Below are positions 50,874 to 60,584 of a DNA stretch of 64,000 bases, piece after piece (positions within the stretch are counted from its first letter, which is position 1; the number at the start of each line of letters is the position of its first letter). The DNA is from Candidatus Obscuribacterales bacterium (lineage in GTDB: Bacteria > Cyanobacteriota > Vampirovibrionia > Obscuribacterales > Obscuribacteraceae): positions 1-64,000 of the forward strand of contig JAKFVU010000029.1 of the NCBI GenBank assembly GCA_021732025.1, written 5' to 3'. The notes below the pieces were generated by a model. The model was not told the DNA's origin and did not search any database. It saw only the letters and a program-made list of their open reading frames with translations. A program made the position numbers and the translations under genes.

Positions 50874-53489
50874 GTGGGCGAGAGCGACAATCAATCATTC
50901 ATATCGCCTTCCTCTGGGTCTCCCGGGCCACCCGGGGCAGACGAGGGCGCAAGTGATTCTCTTTCCACAGATCCCAGCCAACCCTACATGTCGTTTGGCG
51001 ACGGCGATGCTTTAGGCTCAAATTCTGTAAAGTCTCAAATAAAGTCTGATGCTGTAGCTAATCTGCAGTCTAAGGCTGTAGCTTCGAGCGAAGACGACCG
51101 CGACGAGTTGCTCGATACCATTTATGTCGGCAAGTATGAGTTGCTTTCAGTTATTGGCGCTGGCGGCATGGGCGTTATCTATTTAGCTCGGCAGATTTTC
51201 TTAGATCGCCTGGTTGCTATCAAAATGCTCAAAAGCAACCTTGCCTCGGCTAAAGCGCGTATGCGTTTTCACCAAGAGGGCAAAGCCGCCAGTGCCCTGC
51301 ATCACCCAGTTATTGTGGCTATCAATGACTTTGGCATTGACGAGCTAGATCGTCCCTACATGGTCATGGAGCATGTTCAGGGCGTCACCTTGTCTGAGGT
51401 TATTAAAGAGAGGGTTACTCTCAACGTTGCAGAAGCTATGCCTATTTTTCTTGAGCTACTCGACGGATTAGCGGTTGCCCACAGCAAAGGCATTGTGCAC
51501 CGCGACATTAAGCCTGGCAATATTATGCTAACCATGGGCGATGATGGAGTTGTGCATGTCAAATTGCTCGACTTTGGCATTGCTAAGTTGCTCGATGATG
51601 ATGACAATACGATGCAAAGTTTGACCAAGACCGGTGAAGCCTTGGGCACCCCGTTGTATATGAGCCCTGAGCAGATTCAAAGCCACAAGATTGATTACCG
51701 CTCAGACCTTTATTCGCTCGGTTGTGTCATGTATTCGTGTCTGACTGGTGCGCCACCATTTGTAGGTGAGCATAAGTTTCAAACAATGGATTTGCACCTC
51801 ACTGAAAAGCCAGTATCTCTCAAAGAGGCCTCACTGGGTCTAGACTTTCCGCCCGAGCTTGAACGTGTAGTAATGCGTTTGCTTGAAAAGGCACCAGGCG
51901 AACGTTATCAATCTGCTGATGCTGTGCGCAAGATTTTAATTGGTATCTCTAGTCAGCTCGGTTTGTTGCAACCAAGTGCGCTTCCTGGTAGCGCCCTTGA
52001 GCGTGGTGGCAACTCCGCGCAAGTTAGTTTTCCTAGTTCGTTAGCTCGGTTGGTGCCGGCTCCTACTCAAGGTTCTACTTCATCTGGGCACACTGGATCA
52101 ACTGTAAGAACTGACTATGATAGAACTGAACGGGACAATCTAGACAAGACTGATGTTGACAGAACAGAAGTTGATAAGAAAGCTGATAAGGCTGCCTTTG
52201 ATAAGACTGAGGTCACTAGATCAAGAGTGTCTCCAGCGGCCCAATCGCCTGCCAATATGAAGGCCAAAGGCAAGTTGCCAGATGTAACTCGTGCCTTCAC
52301 TGTTGATGGCAATGCTGTTACTGAGCGCGACCTGCCGCTTCCATCTGGTGATGAATCAGTTGGCGATGGTTTGGACGAAGATTTAGATGATGATTTAGAT
52401 GAAGATGATTATGACTCCGAAGAAAAAAGAGGCTTCTCTTTATCTGCATATTCGGGTAGGCAAAAGTTAGCCGCCTCAATTTTTGTAGTTCTATGTTTGT
52501 CTGGTATGGTGAGCTTCGCATTTAATCAAACTCCTTCAAAACCAGCACCAGCAAAACAAGGCAAAGAAAACAAAGAGCCGCAGCCTTCTGTGCCGGTAAA
52601 GACACCTGTTGCTGCCACTACTGCTCTCAATACTAGTTTGAATACATCTCCTGATGAAAGCGATGACAGCGCTGCGCGTTCTAATTTATCGCGTAGTAAG
52701 AATCTTTACGAGTTCACGCCCAAAGGCGTTGAGAATATGACAAACAAGTCAATGTCGGCTTTTCTGTCGCAAAAGAAGTTGACTAAGGTTAGTCTGCGCA
52801 ACACTAGAATTGATAGCAATGGTCTTCAGTATCTCACCCACTTACCAATTAAAGAATTGTGGTTGAACGGTACTAATGTTGATGCTAAAGGCGTCGCTTA
52901 TTTAACGAAGATTCCAACATTGCGAGATTTGTATGTGGTTAATACCCATGTTGATGATCAAGCCGCATCGCTAATGGCCAAAATGAGGCTTAATTGCTTG
53001 TGCCTCGGAGGGTCGGCTGTCACCATTGGTGGTATCAAACTGCTGGCAGCTTCTCCCACTTTGAAGAAGTCATTAAACAATTTAGGCCTTTCAAATCTCG
53101 ATCTCGGCAATGAAGTTTTTTCTGTGGTAAAACCGCTGGGCAACCTGAACAATCTTGATGTCAGCAAGAATCCTCGAATAAACGATGATGCTATCCCCGC
53201 TTTAGCTCAGCTGACGCGAGTCAATCAACTTTCGCTCGGCTCAACAAACATAAGCGACAAACATTTACCTGGCTTGTTGCCAATGCAACAACTGGTGGTG
53301 CTTGATTTGTCCAACACAAGAGTCACATTTTTTGGCTTAAAGCACCTGAAGAAGCTCAAGAATCTAAATACACTGTGTCTAGGCAAGTTGGTGCCCAATG
53401 CTTATGAACAGACGCTAATGGCAGACTTTGAGAAGAGCCTTCCAAATTGCAAAATTCTCCTTACTGATATACCGGCATACGAGCTATAA
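50874..53489 (+). CDS. Membrane Ser/Thr kinase with extracytoplasmic leucine-rich repeats
   Basis: Receptor-like Hanks kinase of 871 residues. A disordered N-terminus of 80 residues precedes the kinase domain (about 85-355): 'VIGAGGMGVIYLA', 'VAIKMLK', 'IVHRDIKPGNIML', 'LLDFGIAKLL', 'GTPLYMSPEQ' all intact, so active. A long acidic and Thr/Asp-rich linker follows, with repeats such as 'DRTERDNLDKTDVDRTEVDK'. A single membrane span ('LAASIFVVLCLSGMVSFAF') is near 530. Outside are eight or so leucine-rich repeats ('LTKVSLRNTRIDSNGLQYL', 'IKELWLNGTNVDAKGVAYL', 'LVVLDLSNTRVTFFGL'). It likely senses an envelope ligand. Start is GTG 50874. Confidence 0.88.
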   Translation: MGESDNQSFISPSSGSPGPPGADEGASDSLSTDPSQPYMSFGDGDALGSNSVKSQIKSDAVANLQSKAVASSEDDRDELLDTIYVGKYELLSVIGAGGMGVIYLARQIFLDRLVAIKMLKSNLASAKARMRFHQEGKAASALHHPVIVAINDFGIDELDRPYMVMEHVQGVTLSEVIKERVTLNVAEAMPIFLELLDGLAVAHSKGIVHRDIKPGNIMLTMGDDGVVHVKLLDFGIAKLLDDDDNTMQSLTKTGEALGTPLYMSPEQIQSHKIDYRSDLYSLGCVMYSCLTGAPPFVGEHKFQTMDLHLTEKPVSLKEASLGLDFPPELERVVMRLLEKAPGERYQSADAVRKILIGISSQLGLLQPSALPGSALERGGNSAQVSFPSSLARLVPAPTQGSTSSGHTGSTVRTDYDRTERDNLDKTDVDRTEVDKKADKAAFDKTEVTRSRVSPAAQSPANMKAKGKLPDVTRAFTVDGNAVTERDLPLPSGDESVGDGLDEDLDDDLDEDDYDSEEKRGFSLSAYSGRQKLAASIFVVLCLSGMVSFAFNQTPSKPAPAKQGKENKEPQPSVPVKTPVAATTALNTSLNTSPDESDDSAARSNLSRSKNLYEFTPKGVENMTNKSMSAFLSQKKLTKVSLRNTRIDSNGLQYLTHLPIKELWLNGTNVDAKGVAYLTKIPTLRDLYVVNTHVDDQAASLMAKMRLNCLCLGGSAVTIGGIKLLAASPTLKKSLNNLGLSNLDLGNEVFSVVKPLGNLNNLDVSKNPRINDDAIPALAQLTRVNQLSLGSTNISDKHLPGLLPMQQLVVLDLSNTRVTFFGLKHLKKLKNLNTLCLGKLVPNAYEQTLMADFEKSLPNCKILLTDIPAYEL

Positions 53490-53660
53490 AACCATTTCCA
53501 AAATGGTCAATTATTACTTGCCACAGTCTGATAACTTGCCGGTCTTGCATATATAAGTTTAGGTCAGCGGTAATCTGTGTACTAGAAAAGAAGAATAGAG
53601 AATAGGTTTTCGAATTCGAGCATTGCCTCTCAGCCCTGACAGAGATAGCACCTAACAGCG

Positions 53661-55667
53661 ATGAACCGCTCCCAGCAAAACAAGAGCATAGCTTTCTTAC
53701 TGACCAGCCTTTGTCTGATGGCCGCTGGCTGTATTTCTGCTTTGACCGGTTTTGGTCAGACCAGAGGTGACCGCTGGCTCGATACGAGGCTTAAGGCGGT
53801 CGATGAGCTGCAGGAGATGCGCGAGTCTTTTAAAGATACTCTGCTTGCCAACCAACGCTATTTAATCACTGGTGATCGCCTACAGTTTCAGTCGTTTTCT
53901 GAATCGGCCGATAGTCTCAAACAGCATTTGTTCACCTTGAAGGCTTTAGACAACGGTAACTATGGCAATAGTGAGCAGGTTCGTGAAATTGCCAATCAGC
54001 TCGGTCTTATTCTTGATGAATTGAGTTTGGACGCCCAGCTAAGGCAAGAGAAAGGCCCGAATTCTGCTCGCCAGTTATTGCTCACCACGCGCGAACTACG
54101 TGATGCTGCCCAACTGTCGAAGGTTCTCATGGCTCTTGAGCAAGATGAAGCTCAGGCAATGCGGGGTTATTACAGCGGTGACGTGAAGGCGCGCGGAAAT
54201 TCTCTTCCCTTGATATTTTTGTTGCTGGCAACTTTTGCTGGTGTGTACGGCATTTTTCTACTCCGCGGAAGCTTAGACAGCGATAGAGATTCTGATTTGA
54301 ATTTAGAGTCTAATGTTGGCACTGATGCTGGTAGCGATCTTGTAAGTTCCGAGCTTGAATCTGTCAAAGCAGAACTGAAGGCTGCCCATGAACAGTTAGA
54401 TCGCTTAGCCAATGTCGACTTTCTTACTGAAGTTTCAAATGTTCGCGGCCTTGAGCAAGTACTAAAAGCTGAAGATAACCGTGTCGGTCGCAGCGGTGGT
54501 CATCTCATTGCAATGCTTATAAATTGCGATGATTTTCACAAGATAAATGAGGCCTTTGGGCATAGCACCGGTGATATCGTTCTCAAAGAAGTTGCTAAGC
54601 GCATTAAAGGTACCTTGCGCCCCTCTGACCATGTGGCCAGAGTAGGTGGTGATGAGTTTCTTGTGTTGCTACCTGATACTCAGCTTGCCTATGGTATGCG
54701 GGTGGCTGAGAGAATACGTGTAGCAATCGCTGATACTCCACTTCGTGGTGCTCAAGATGTGGTGCACGTTAGTGCTAGTCTTGGCCTAGCGAACCTTCCT
54801 TTGCGTATCGCCTCGGTAAATGAAGTCGTTACTCTGTCTCGCACGGCACTGAAGCGCAGCAAATCTGGTGGCAAAAACAAGGTATCGCTCGCTCGCGATC
54901 ATGGCCTAGAGAAGGCCGAAGACGATCAACCTACTCCCAAAAGTATTGTGGCTCAACTTTGCGATAGCTCGCAGTTTCGCACTGTATATCAGCCAATTAT
55001 GGATCTCAACAATGAGAAAATTGCTGGCTATGAGGTTCTCACTCGTGGCCCTGATGGAGCTTTCGAGAGCCCCGCTGATTTCTTCCGCATTTGTATTGAG
55101 AACAATATTCTCACTACCGTCGATTTGCAGTGCCTACAGCTCTGTCTCGAAGATGCTCCCAACATCGGCCGCAATATGCGCTTGCACGTCAATCTGTTTC
55201 CATCTACTTTGTTAGAGACGCCGGTTGAAAACCTGATTAAGCTCTTCCCTCAAGAACGCAATGGCACCACTTATTGTTTAGAGATTAGCGAGCAGCAGTT
55301 TATAACCGAGCCTGGTTATTTGCGTGAAGCAATCAACGCCCTGAAACAAGCCGGAATTTTGGTGGCTATCGATGATGTTGGTTTTGGTCGCAGCTCACTT
55401 GAAACTTTGATTTTGCTTGAGCCTGATTTGGTGAAAGTTGATAGAAAGTATGTCTCTGGAATTTCAGTTGAACCTTCTAAGGCCAGGCTACTGCGCCGGT
55501 TGGCTAATGTAGCAAAGTCGCTTGGTGCTGAGATTGTGGCTGAAGGTATTGAAGACCGCAATGACCTTCCGTTATTAAAAGAGATGGGAATAAATTATGG
55601 CCAAGGTTTCCTCTGGGGAGACCTGCTGGCGGTTTTACCAGTGAACAGTGATAGCGATAAATCTTGA
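53661..55667 (+). CDS. Membrane GGDEF-EAL cyclic-di-GMP protein
   Basis: A 668-residue c-di-GMP enzyme. Two membrane spans (about 8-28 and 180-200) enclose a periplasmic helical sensor of CHASE3 type. The GGDEF domain has 'HSTGDIVLKEVAKRI' and an intact 'RVGGDEFLVLLPDT' near 328. The EAL domain starts 'GYEVLTRG' (E-V-L instead of E-A-L) and keeps 'LHVNLFP', 'LEISEQQ', 'VAIDDVGFGRSSL', 'VKVDRKYV', 'VAEGIED' and 'YGQGFLWG', so the metal ligands and the catalytic Lys are present. Both domains may be active. It follows the kinase gene by 170 bases. Confidence 0.9.
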   Translation: MNRSQQNKSIAFLLTSLCLMAAGCISALTGFGQTRGDRWLDTRLKAVDELQEMRESFKDTLLANQRYLITGDRLQFQSFSESADSLKQHLFTLKALDNGNYGNSEQVREIANQLGLILDELSLDAQLRQEKGPNSARQLLLTTRELRDAAQLSKVLMALEQDEAQAMRGYYSGDVKARGNSLPLIFLLLATFAGVYGIFLLRGSLDSDRDSDLNLESNVGTDAGSDLVSSELESVKAELKAAHEQLDRLANVDFLTEVSNVRGLEQVLKAEDNRVGRSGGHLIAMLINCDDFHKINEAFGHSTGDIVLKEVAKRIKGTLRPSDHVARVGGDEFLVLLPDTQLAYGMRVAERIRVAIADTPLRGAQDVVHVSASLGLANLPLRIASVNEVVTLSRTALKRSKSGGKNKVSLARDHGLEKAEDDQPTPKSIVAQLCDSSQFRTVYQPIMDLNNEKIAGYEVLTRGPDGAFESPADFFRICIENNILTTVDLQCLQLCLEDAPNIGRNMRLHVNLFPSTLLETPVENLIKLFPQERNGTTYCLEISEQQFITEPGYLREAINALKQAGILVAIDDVGFGRSSLETLILLEPDLVKVDRKYVSGISVEPSKARLLRRLANVAKSLGAEIVAEGIEDRNDLPLLKEMGINYGQGFLWGDLLAVLPVNSDSDKS

Positions 55668-55696
55668 AGGAGCAGCTCTAATAGCTGAGAGAAATA

Positions 55697-56650
55697 GTGC
55701 AAGGACCAGTACAGGGTAGTGTCGTATTTAAGCCAGAAAAGATCTCGATTGAATCTGCCTTTTCTATTGGGTGGGCTCATACAAAACGTCAGTTCGTACC
55801 GCTTCTTTTAGTTACTGCGGTATCGTGGGCGGTACCTGCAGCGGTTGCCTTTGTTTTTTTCATTGTTGGCCTGTTTATACCTAAAGATCAAGCAGTACTA
55901 AAGACTGTCTATTTTTTTATAACAGGAGTTGTATCGCTTGTCGTCAACGCTATCTTAGAGCTAGGCATGATCAATGTGCAATTGCGAGTTCTCGATGGTG
56001 ACGATGCCAGAGTCGCTGACTTGTTTTCAGCCTCGAAGCTTATGTTTACATACGTGTTAGGCAATTTTTGCTTCAACATTATGCTCTTTTGGGGCTATTT
56101 ATTTTTCATCGTACCCGGGATATTCGTAAGCATATGTGTGCAGTTCTACTCTTATTTTATTGTTGATAAAGAGATAGGTCCAATCGAAGCTATCAGAGCC
56201 AGCTGGATTGCAAGCCGTGGAGCTAGGCTCAATATATTCTTGATGGTGGTACTTTTTCATGTTTTGCGCAGCTTCGGAACTTTGATGTTCTTCATAGGTT
56301 TAGTGCCAGTCAATATGGTTATCTCCCTAGCTACAACTGAACTTTATAGACAACTGGTGAAGAATACTGCTCCTGATGATTTTGCTGGTATTGAAGGGTT
56401 GCATTATAGTTTGCCGACCCAAGAAGAATTTGAGCTGAGCCATAGATTGGTCAAACCATTGCCAACTTCCATGTATAGTTCTTCTCCAGCACCAGTGGTG
56501 GAGCCTGATTTTGCTAGCCCAACCACTGAGCCGGGTTCAGAGTCGGGTTCTGAGTTGGGTGCAGACCCAGGCTTAGATACAAGCTCAGGCACCGACTTAA
56601 CACCTAATTCTGCCCCGAAAGACGATCAACAGCCTGGAGCAATGCAATGA
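55697..56650 (+). CDS. Multi-span membrane protein with disordered tail
   Basis: Five or six hydrophobic segments between residues 30 and 220 ('LLLVTAVSWAVPAAVAFVFFIVGLF' area, 'FFITGVVSLVVNAILEL', 'FCFNIMLFWGYLFFIVPGIF', 'IFLMVVLFHVLRSF') with 'GMINVQLRVLDG' and 'EAIRASW' between them. This layout is that of the YciC/DUF975-like and glycerophosphodiesterase-membrane-domain proteins. The last 80 residues are Pro/Ser/Glu/Gly-rich and disordered. Start GTG 55697; its stop overlaps the next gene as ATGA. Function unknown. Confidence 0.68.
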   Translation: MQGPVQGSVVFKPEKISIESAFSIGWAHTKRQFVPLLLVTAVSWAVPAAVAFVFFIVGLFIPKDQAVLKTVYFFITGVVSLVVNAILELGMINVQLRVLDGDDARVADLFSASKLMFTYVLGNFCFNIMLFWGYLFFIVPGIFVSICVQFYSYFIVDKEIGPIEAIRASWIASRGARLNIFLMVVLFHVLRSFGTLMFFIGLVPVNMVISLATTELYRQLVKNTAPDDFAGIEGLHYSLPTQEEFELSHRLVKPLPTSMYSSSPAPVVEPDFASPTTEPGSESGSELGADPGLDTSSGTDLTPNSAPKDDQQPGAMQ

Positions 56651-57372
56651 AGTATTTTGGTTTGATTAGCCTCTCAATTTTTGCCTTGGCTCTTTGCTCT
56701 AGCAACAAAGCTTTTGCCGACACAAGTGTTCCGGTAACAGACAATACCCATGCCGCTGATACCAAAACTGCCGATACGGCACCGCCTTCTGCTTCTACTT
56801 CTAGCTCGCCTGCCGCGCCACTAACCGGCGGTATCACAACGTCAGCTCTGAGCACAGAGGCAAGCCTTAAAGAGCTAGGAAAGATTTGGCGGCACCTTAA
56901 GAGTGCAGCTTGGGAGACGTTTTGTGAAACTCAGCAGCCAGTGACATTTTACGTTGGCGGCCCAAATGTAGTTGGTGGTATGGTGATTCCTGCTATCAAT
57001 GGCACAGGCACCATAAGCACAGGTGACTTTCTCCCGCCAAGAGAGAAATGGCTTAAATACTACGCTTCTGAGCTTAATTTCTTGCTGCCGCTAATCAAGG
57101 CTGATACTGCTGCTTTGCAGTTACCTTCTGATATGAGCCAAGATACTGTAGATCAATTGGCTCAACTAAAGGTTGTTGCAGCTGCTCTACCGGCTGATGT
57201 AGATAAGTTGGTCAGTCTTTGCCAAAATCCACCGTATAAAAACATGGTGGTTGCTACAGCGGCGCAGCAATTAATTGATGATTTGGATGCCTACGAAAAG
57301 CTGCGAAAGCAAATAGATAAAGCAGTCAAGAAAGACGTGCAGTTGCTTAAACGAAATCAACGCAAGAAATAA
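56647..57372 (+). CDS. Exported helical protein, partner of the upstream membrane protein
   Basis: A 241-residue secreted protein with signal peptide 'MKYFGLISLSIFALALC' (cleavage near 'KAFADT'; the Cys is not in a clear lipobox). A Thr/Ser/Pro linker to about residue 70 is followed by a helical domain with a short beta insert ('VTFYVGGPNVVGGMVIPAI'). The C-terminus is basic. The ATGA overlap with the upstream membrane-protein gene means coupled translation, so both may act together in the envelope. Family not recognised. Confidence 0.62.
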   Translation: MKYFGLISLSIFALALCSSNKAFADTSVPVTDNTHAADTKTADTAPPSASTSSSPAAPLTGGITTSALSTEASLKELGKIWRHLKSAAWETFCETQQPVTFYVGGPNVVGGMVIPAINGTGTISTGDFLPPREKWLKYYASELNFLLPLIKADTAALQLPSDMSQDTVDQLAQLKVVAAALPADVDKLVSLCQNPPYKNMVVATAAQQLIDDLDAYEKLRKQIDKAVKKDVQLLKRNQRKK

Positions 57373-57657
57373 CTAGTGGGTTAGTCTGGCATTTCAAGAG
57401 CTACTTGCAACGTAAAAAAGTATAAAACCTTTCGCTCTAAAAAAAGATCTCACTGCCTGCTAAATGGCCGCAGGACTGCTGTTCAACTATTTGAGGGCAG
57501 TCGCGTTGTCAACCGGTGGCACTGTCGTTCATGCAATATGGAACAAAGGCAATAGAATAGACATCTTCAGTTTGAGCAGCTGGAAGGTCTTCTTCTGACA
57601 ACTGCCGGGCTATTCGATACCTGATTATTTCTATTCGTTTTGTTGATGGAGAATTGT

Positions 57658-60501
57658 ATGAAGCGTTCCTCTTCATTGTTGAGTTTTACGGCAGCGTTGC
57701 TTGCAGGCACCTTAGGCCTCGGTTCATTAGTCCCGGCATTTGCTGCTGATACCACCAAGCTCATTGCTGTCGCTGGTTCTGTAAGTGAGGTTGATGCTCG
57801 TTTTGCCTCTATCGAAAATCGATTGAATGATGCTTACAATTCAGGTCGCCTTACACAGATGCAGCGTCAACGCTTCAAACAAGACTTACAACGGGTGGCC
57901 GACCAAGAAGCTGTCTTCAGTGCTTCTAACGGCAGCCTCAGTCTTTGGGAATCACTGCGTTTGCAGTTTGATCTAGACCTTATTGTCAAAGAAATGGAAG
58001 CCAGTCTAGGCGATCGTAAATCAGGTTTTGTCGACGCCTCAAAAAGACGTGACGAGATTCAAAGGCGCTTGGCCACAGCCTTTTCACAAGGACGTTTGAG
58101 CCGCCAAGAGTTTGATGAAGTGCGGTCCGAAATTGAAAAAGAAGATAGAGCAATTGCTGCAGCAAAAGATGCTAATGGCCAAATCAGTATTACCGACAAT
58201 ATTCGCTTGATACTTGAACTAGATCGCTTGAGTCAAAGACTGACCCGCACTGTGCATGACCGCCAATTTAGTTTGACTGCTATTGACGTACGTCAAAGTG
58301 AAGTGGGCAGAAGAATTGAAGATGGCATCAAGTCTGGCAAGTTGACTGACGCTGAGGCCGCTGACTTGCGAGCCGAGTTTAAGAGAATCAACGAAAGACA
58401 AGATGAATTGCGCAAATTAGCTAGACCGCTGACTGCCGAAGAGCAACTAACTATTGCCCTTGATATTGAAAAACTGAGCGGCCAAGTCGATGCTCAATTG
58501 TACGATAGTGAAGTAGCAACTCAATCTACATCTAGTCGAGTGACCACCCGCGAAAAAGAAGTTGATCAAGATATTGCCGGCGCTCTTGCTAGCGGACTAA
58601 TTACATTGACCGAAGCTCAAGTATACAAACAGCAGCTCGACCAAATTTTGTTCAAAGAAAAGAACTTCAGAGCATTAGCTGGAGGAGACATTGACGCTCT
58701 GCAAACTCAGAATTTGTTGGTTGAACTTGAGCAACTAAGCGGCAGCCTTGCTCGTTCTACCTATGAAAAGAAACCAGTTTGGTTAGGCATCAATGGCACA
58801 ATTTCTGAAATCAAGAAGAATATAGATGAAGCTAAAAGTGCTAGTCGCTTAGAGCCTGGTGATCAAGAATCACTGACTAAAGAGATTGCAGCAATTGAGG
58901 CCAAGCGTCAAAGTGCTAGCAGCTCTTCTCAATCGAGCATGGAAGCTGTGGTTGCCCTAAATCAACTTGCTTCTAAAGTAACTCGCAGTGTAAAAGACCG
59001 GGATATCGCTTTCATACCTGATCTAGATAAACGTCGGGGTGAAATTGACAAACGTATTGCCGAGGGTGTTGTTAGTGGCAAGATGACTCTTGAAGAAGGC
59101 AACAGTGCAATTGCCGAATTCAACAGAATTGGTGCCCAGCAGATTACCTACAAAGCTGGCGATGGTGTCATTGATGAGCGCGAGAAGTTAACTCTGGCTC
59201 TTGAGCTTGAGCGTTTGGCAACAAGAGTCGAGAAAGATATTCGCGACAATGCTTTTGCCGCAAAACCAGTTCAAACATTGAAAGAAGATGCCGATCGTAC
59301 AATTGCCAGTGGTACCCTTTCTGGCAAGCTAACTGCTCAAGAAGTTCAGTCACTTAGGGCAGAACTGATCCGCATCAATGCTTTTGAAAGTAGCAAAATC
59401 GCCAGCCAAGGCAAACTTGGTGCCGAAGATGCTATTTCTATAGTGATTGCTCTGAACAAGCTAATTAAAGACACAGATTATTCCACTAAAAATTCTGAGG
59501 TGGCACTACCTGATATTGCTAAGCGGGAAGCTGAGCTTTATCAACGCATTACCGAAGGTGTTATGCAGGGCCGCTTGAGTGTGAAAGATTCGGATAGCTT
59601 GAAGAAAGATTTTTATCGCATTCTTGATCAAGAATCTAAATATAGAGCTTCTGGTGGTTTGAGTTTTGGTGAGCATGCCGCTCTCTCTCTTGAACTAGAA
59701 CGGCTGGCCAATGGCATCGAATCGAGCATGGGCGACACACAAGCTGCCGTTCCTGATGTTGATGCAAGACAAGCCGAGCTTGATAAGAAGATTGCTGCTG
59801 CAGTTGCTTCTGGTCAGTTGTCCATGGCTCAAACTCAAGAATTCACTAAAGAACTCGATCGCATTAACCGTGATGAAATCACCTATCGTTTCTCTGGTAC
59901 AGGCCTGAGCTACGCTGAGTCTATTTCGGTAGTCGCTGATTTAGAAAAATTGAACGGTCGCATCGATACTCAAATAGCTGGTCAAACGGCTAAGTGGAGT
60001 GGTATTGATGGTCGCGTTCAAAGTATTTCAAAACAGATCGGTCAAGCTCTCTTAGCTCAAAAAATCAATGGTGCTACTGCTTCTCAATTGAAGCGCGAAG
60101 TGGATCGAGTCGCTCAAGCTAAAGTCGCTTTTGAAACTTCTGGTGGCGGCTTGAATTTAGCTGAAACAGAATCTCTCGTACGTGATTTAGATAGATTGAC
60201 TCGCAGCTTAGATATCCGCCAGGGTGTGGGACAAGTTGTAGCTTGGACCGATATTGATGGACGTCAAGCCAGAGCTGAAGCTCGCATAGCTCAAGACACT
60301 GCCCAAGGTAAATTGAGTTCGAGCAAGGCCAATAAGGCCAAGCGTGAACTGCAATCCTTTAAGCTAGTGAAAGCATCTATGAAGGCTTCGGCTGGTGGCA
60401 ACTTCACTTATTCGCAAATAGTGGCCATGGCTCAAACCCTCGATAAGATTGATTCACTTGTCGGCATTGCCCCTGTTGCAGCGCCATCTCGCAATCAATA
60501 G
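57658..60501 (+). CDS. Exported protein with eleven ~80-residue helical repeats
   Basis: After a signal peptide (MKRSSSLLSFTAALLAGTLG, cleavage near 'PAFAAD') the whole 947-residue protein is a tandem array of eleven units. Each unit has an 'R..EI..RI..G..SGKLT..E...L..E..RI' half, a short loop with a small hydrophobic turn ('GDGVIDEREKL', 'GGLSFGEHAAL', 'GTGLSYAESI'), and an 'L.LELERL...I' half. The 'SGxLT..E' part looks like a SHOCT or EF-hand-like helix-turn-helix without calcium ligands. ATG 57658 has TGGAG upstream. It is probably a filamentous or surface structural protein. No exact family known to me. Confidence 0.75.
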   Translation: MKRSSSLLSFTAALLAGTLGLGSLVPAFAADTTKLIAVAGSVSEVDARFASIENRLNDAYNSGRLTQMQRQRFKQDLQRVADQEAVFSASNGSLSLWESLRLQFDLDLIVKEMEASLGDRKSGFVDASKRRDEIQRRLATAFSQGRLSRQEFDEVRSEIEKEDRAIAAAKDANGQISITDNIRLILELDRLSQRLTRTVHDRQFSLTAIDVRQSEVGRRIEDGIKSGKLTDAEAADLRAEFKRINERQDELRKLARPLTAEEQLTIALDIEKLSGQVDAQLYDSEVATQSTSSRVTTREKEVDQDIAGALASGLITLTEAQVYKQQLDQILFKEKNFRALAGGDIDALQTQNLLVELEQLSGSLARSTYEKKPVWLGINGTISEIKKNIDEAKSASRLEPGDQESLTKEIAAIEAKRQSASSSSQSSMEAVVALNQLASKVTRSVKDRDIAFIPDLDKRRGEIDKRIAEGVVSGKMTLEEGNSAIAEFNRIGAQQITYKAGDGVIDEREKLTLALELERLATRVEKDIRDNAFAAKPVQTLKEDADRTIASGTLSGKLTAQEVQSLRAELIRINAFESSKIASQGKLGAEDAISIVIALNKLIKDTDYSTKNSEVALPDIAKREAELYQRITEGVMQGRLSVKDSDSLKKDFYRILDQESKYRASGGLSFGEHAALSLELERLANGIESSMGDTQAAVPDVDARQAELDKKIAAAVASGQLSMAQTQEFTKELDRINRDEITYRFSGTGLSYAESISVVADLEKLNGRIDTQIAGQTAKWSGIDGRVQSISKQIGQALLAQKINGATASQLKREVDRVAQAKVAFETSGGGLNLAETESLVRDLDRLTRSLDIRQGVGQVVAWTDIDGRQARAEARIAQDTAQGKLSSSKANKAKRELQSFKLVKASMKASAGGNFTYSQIVAMAQTLDKIDSLVGIAPVAAPSRNQ

Positions 60502-60521
60502 TTAGCTAAACTCAGATAAAG

Positions 60522-60558
60522 AAAAGACGCAGTGACAATAATCACTGCGTCTTTCTAT
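60522..60558. terminator. Bidirectional terminator between repeat protein and bipA
   Basis: AAAGACGCAGTGA pairs with TCACTGCGTCTTT around CAATAA, with T-rich sequence on the right and A-rich on the left. It serves both convergent genes. Confidence 0.92.
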
Positions 60559-60584
60559 TTTGTTATCGCTTGATTCTGCCGAGA

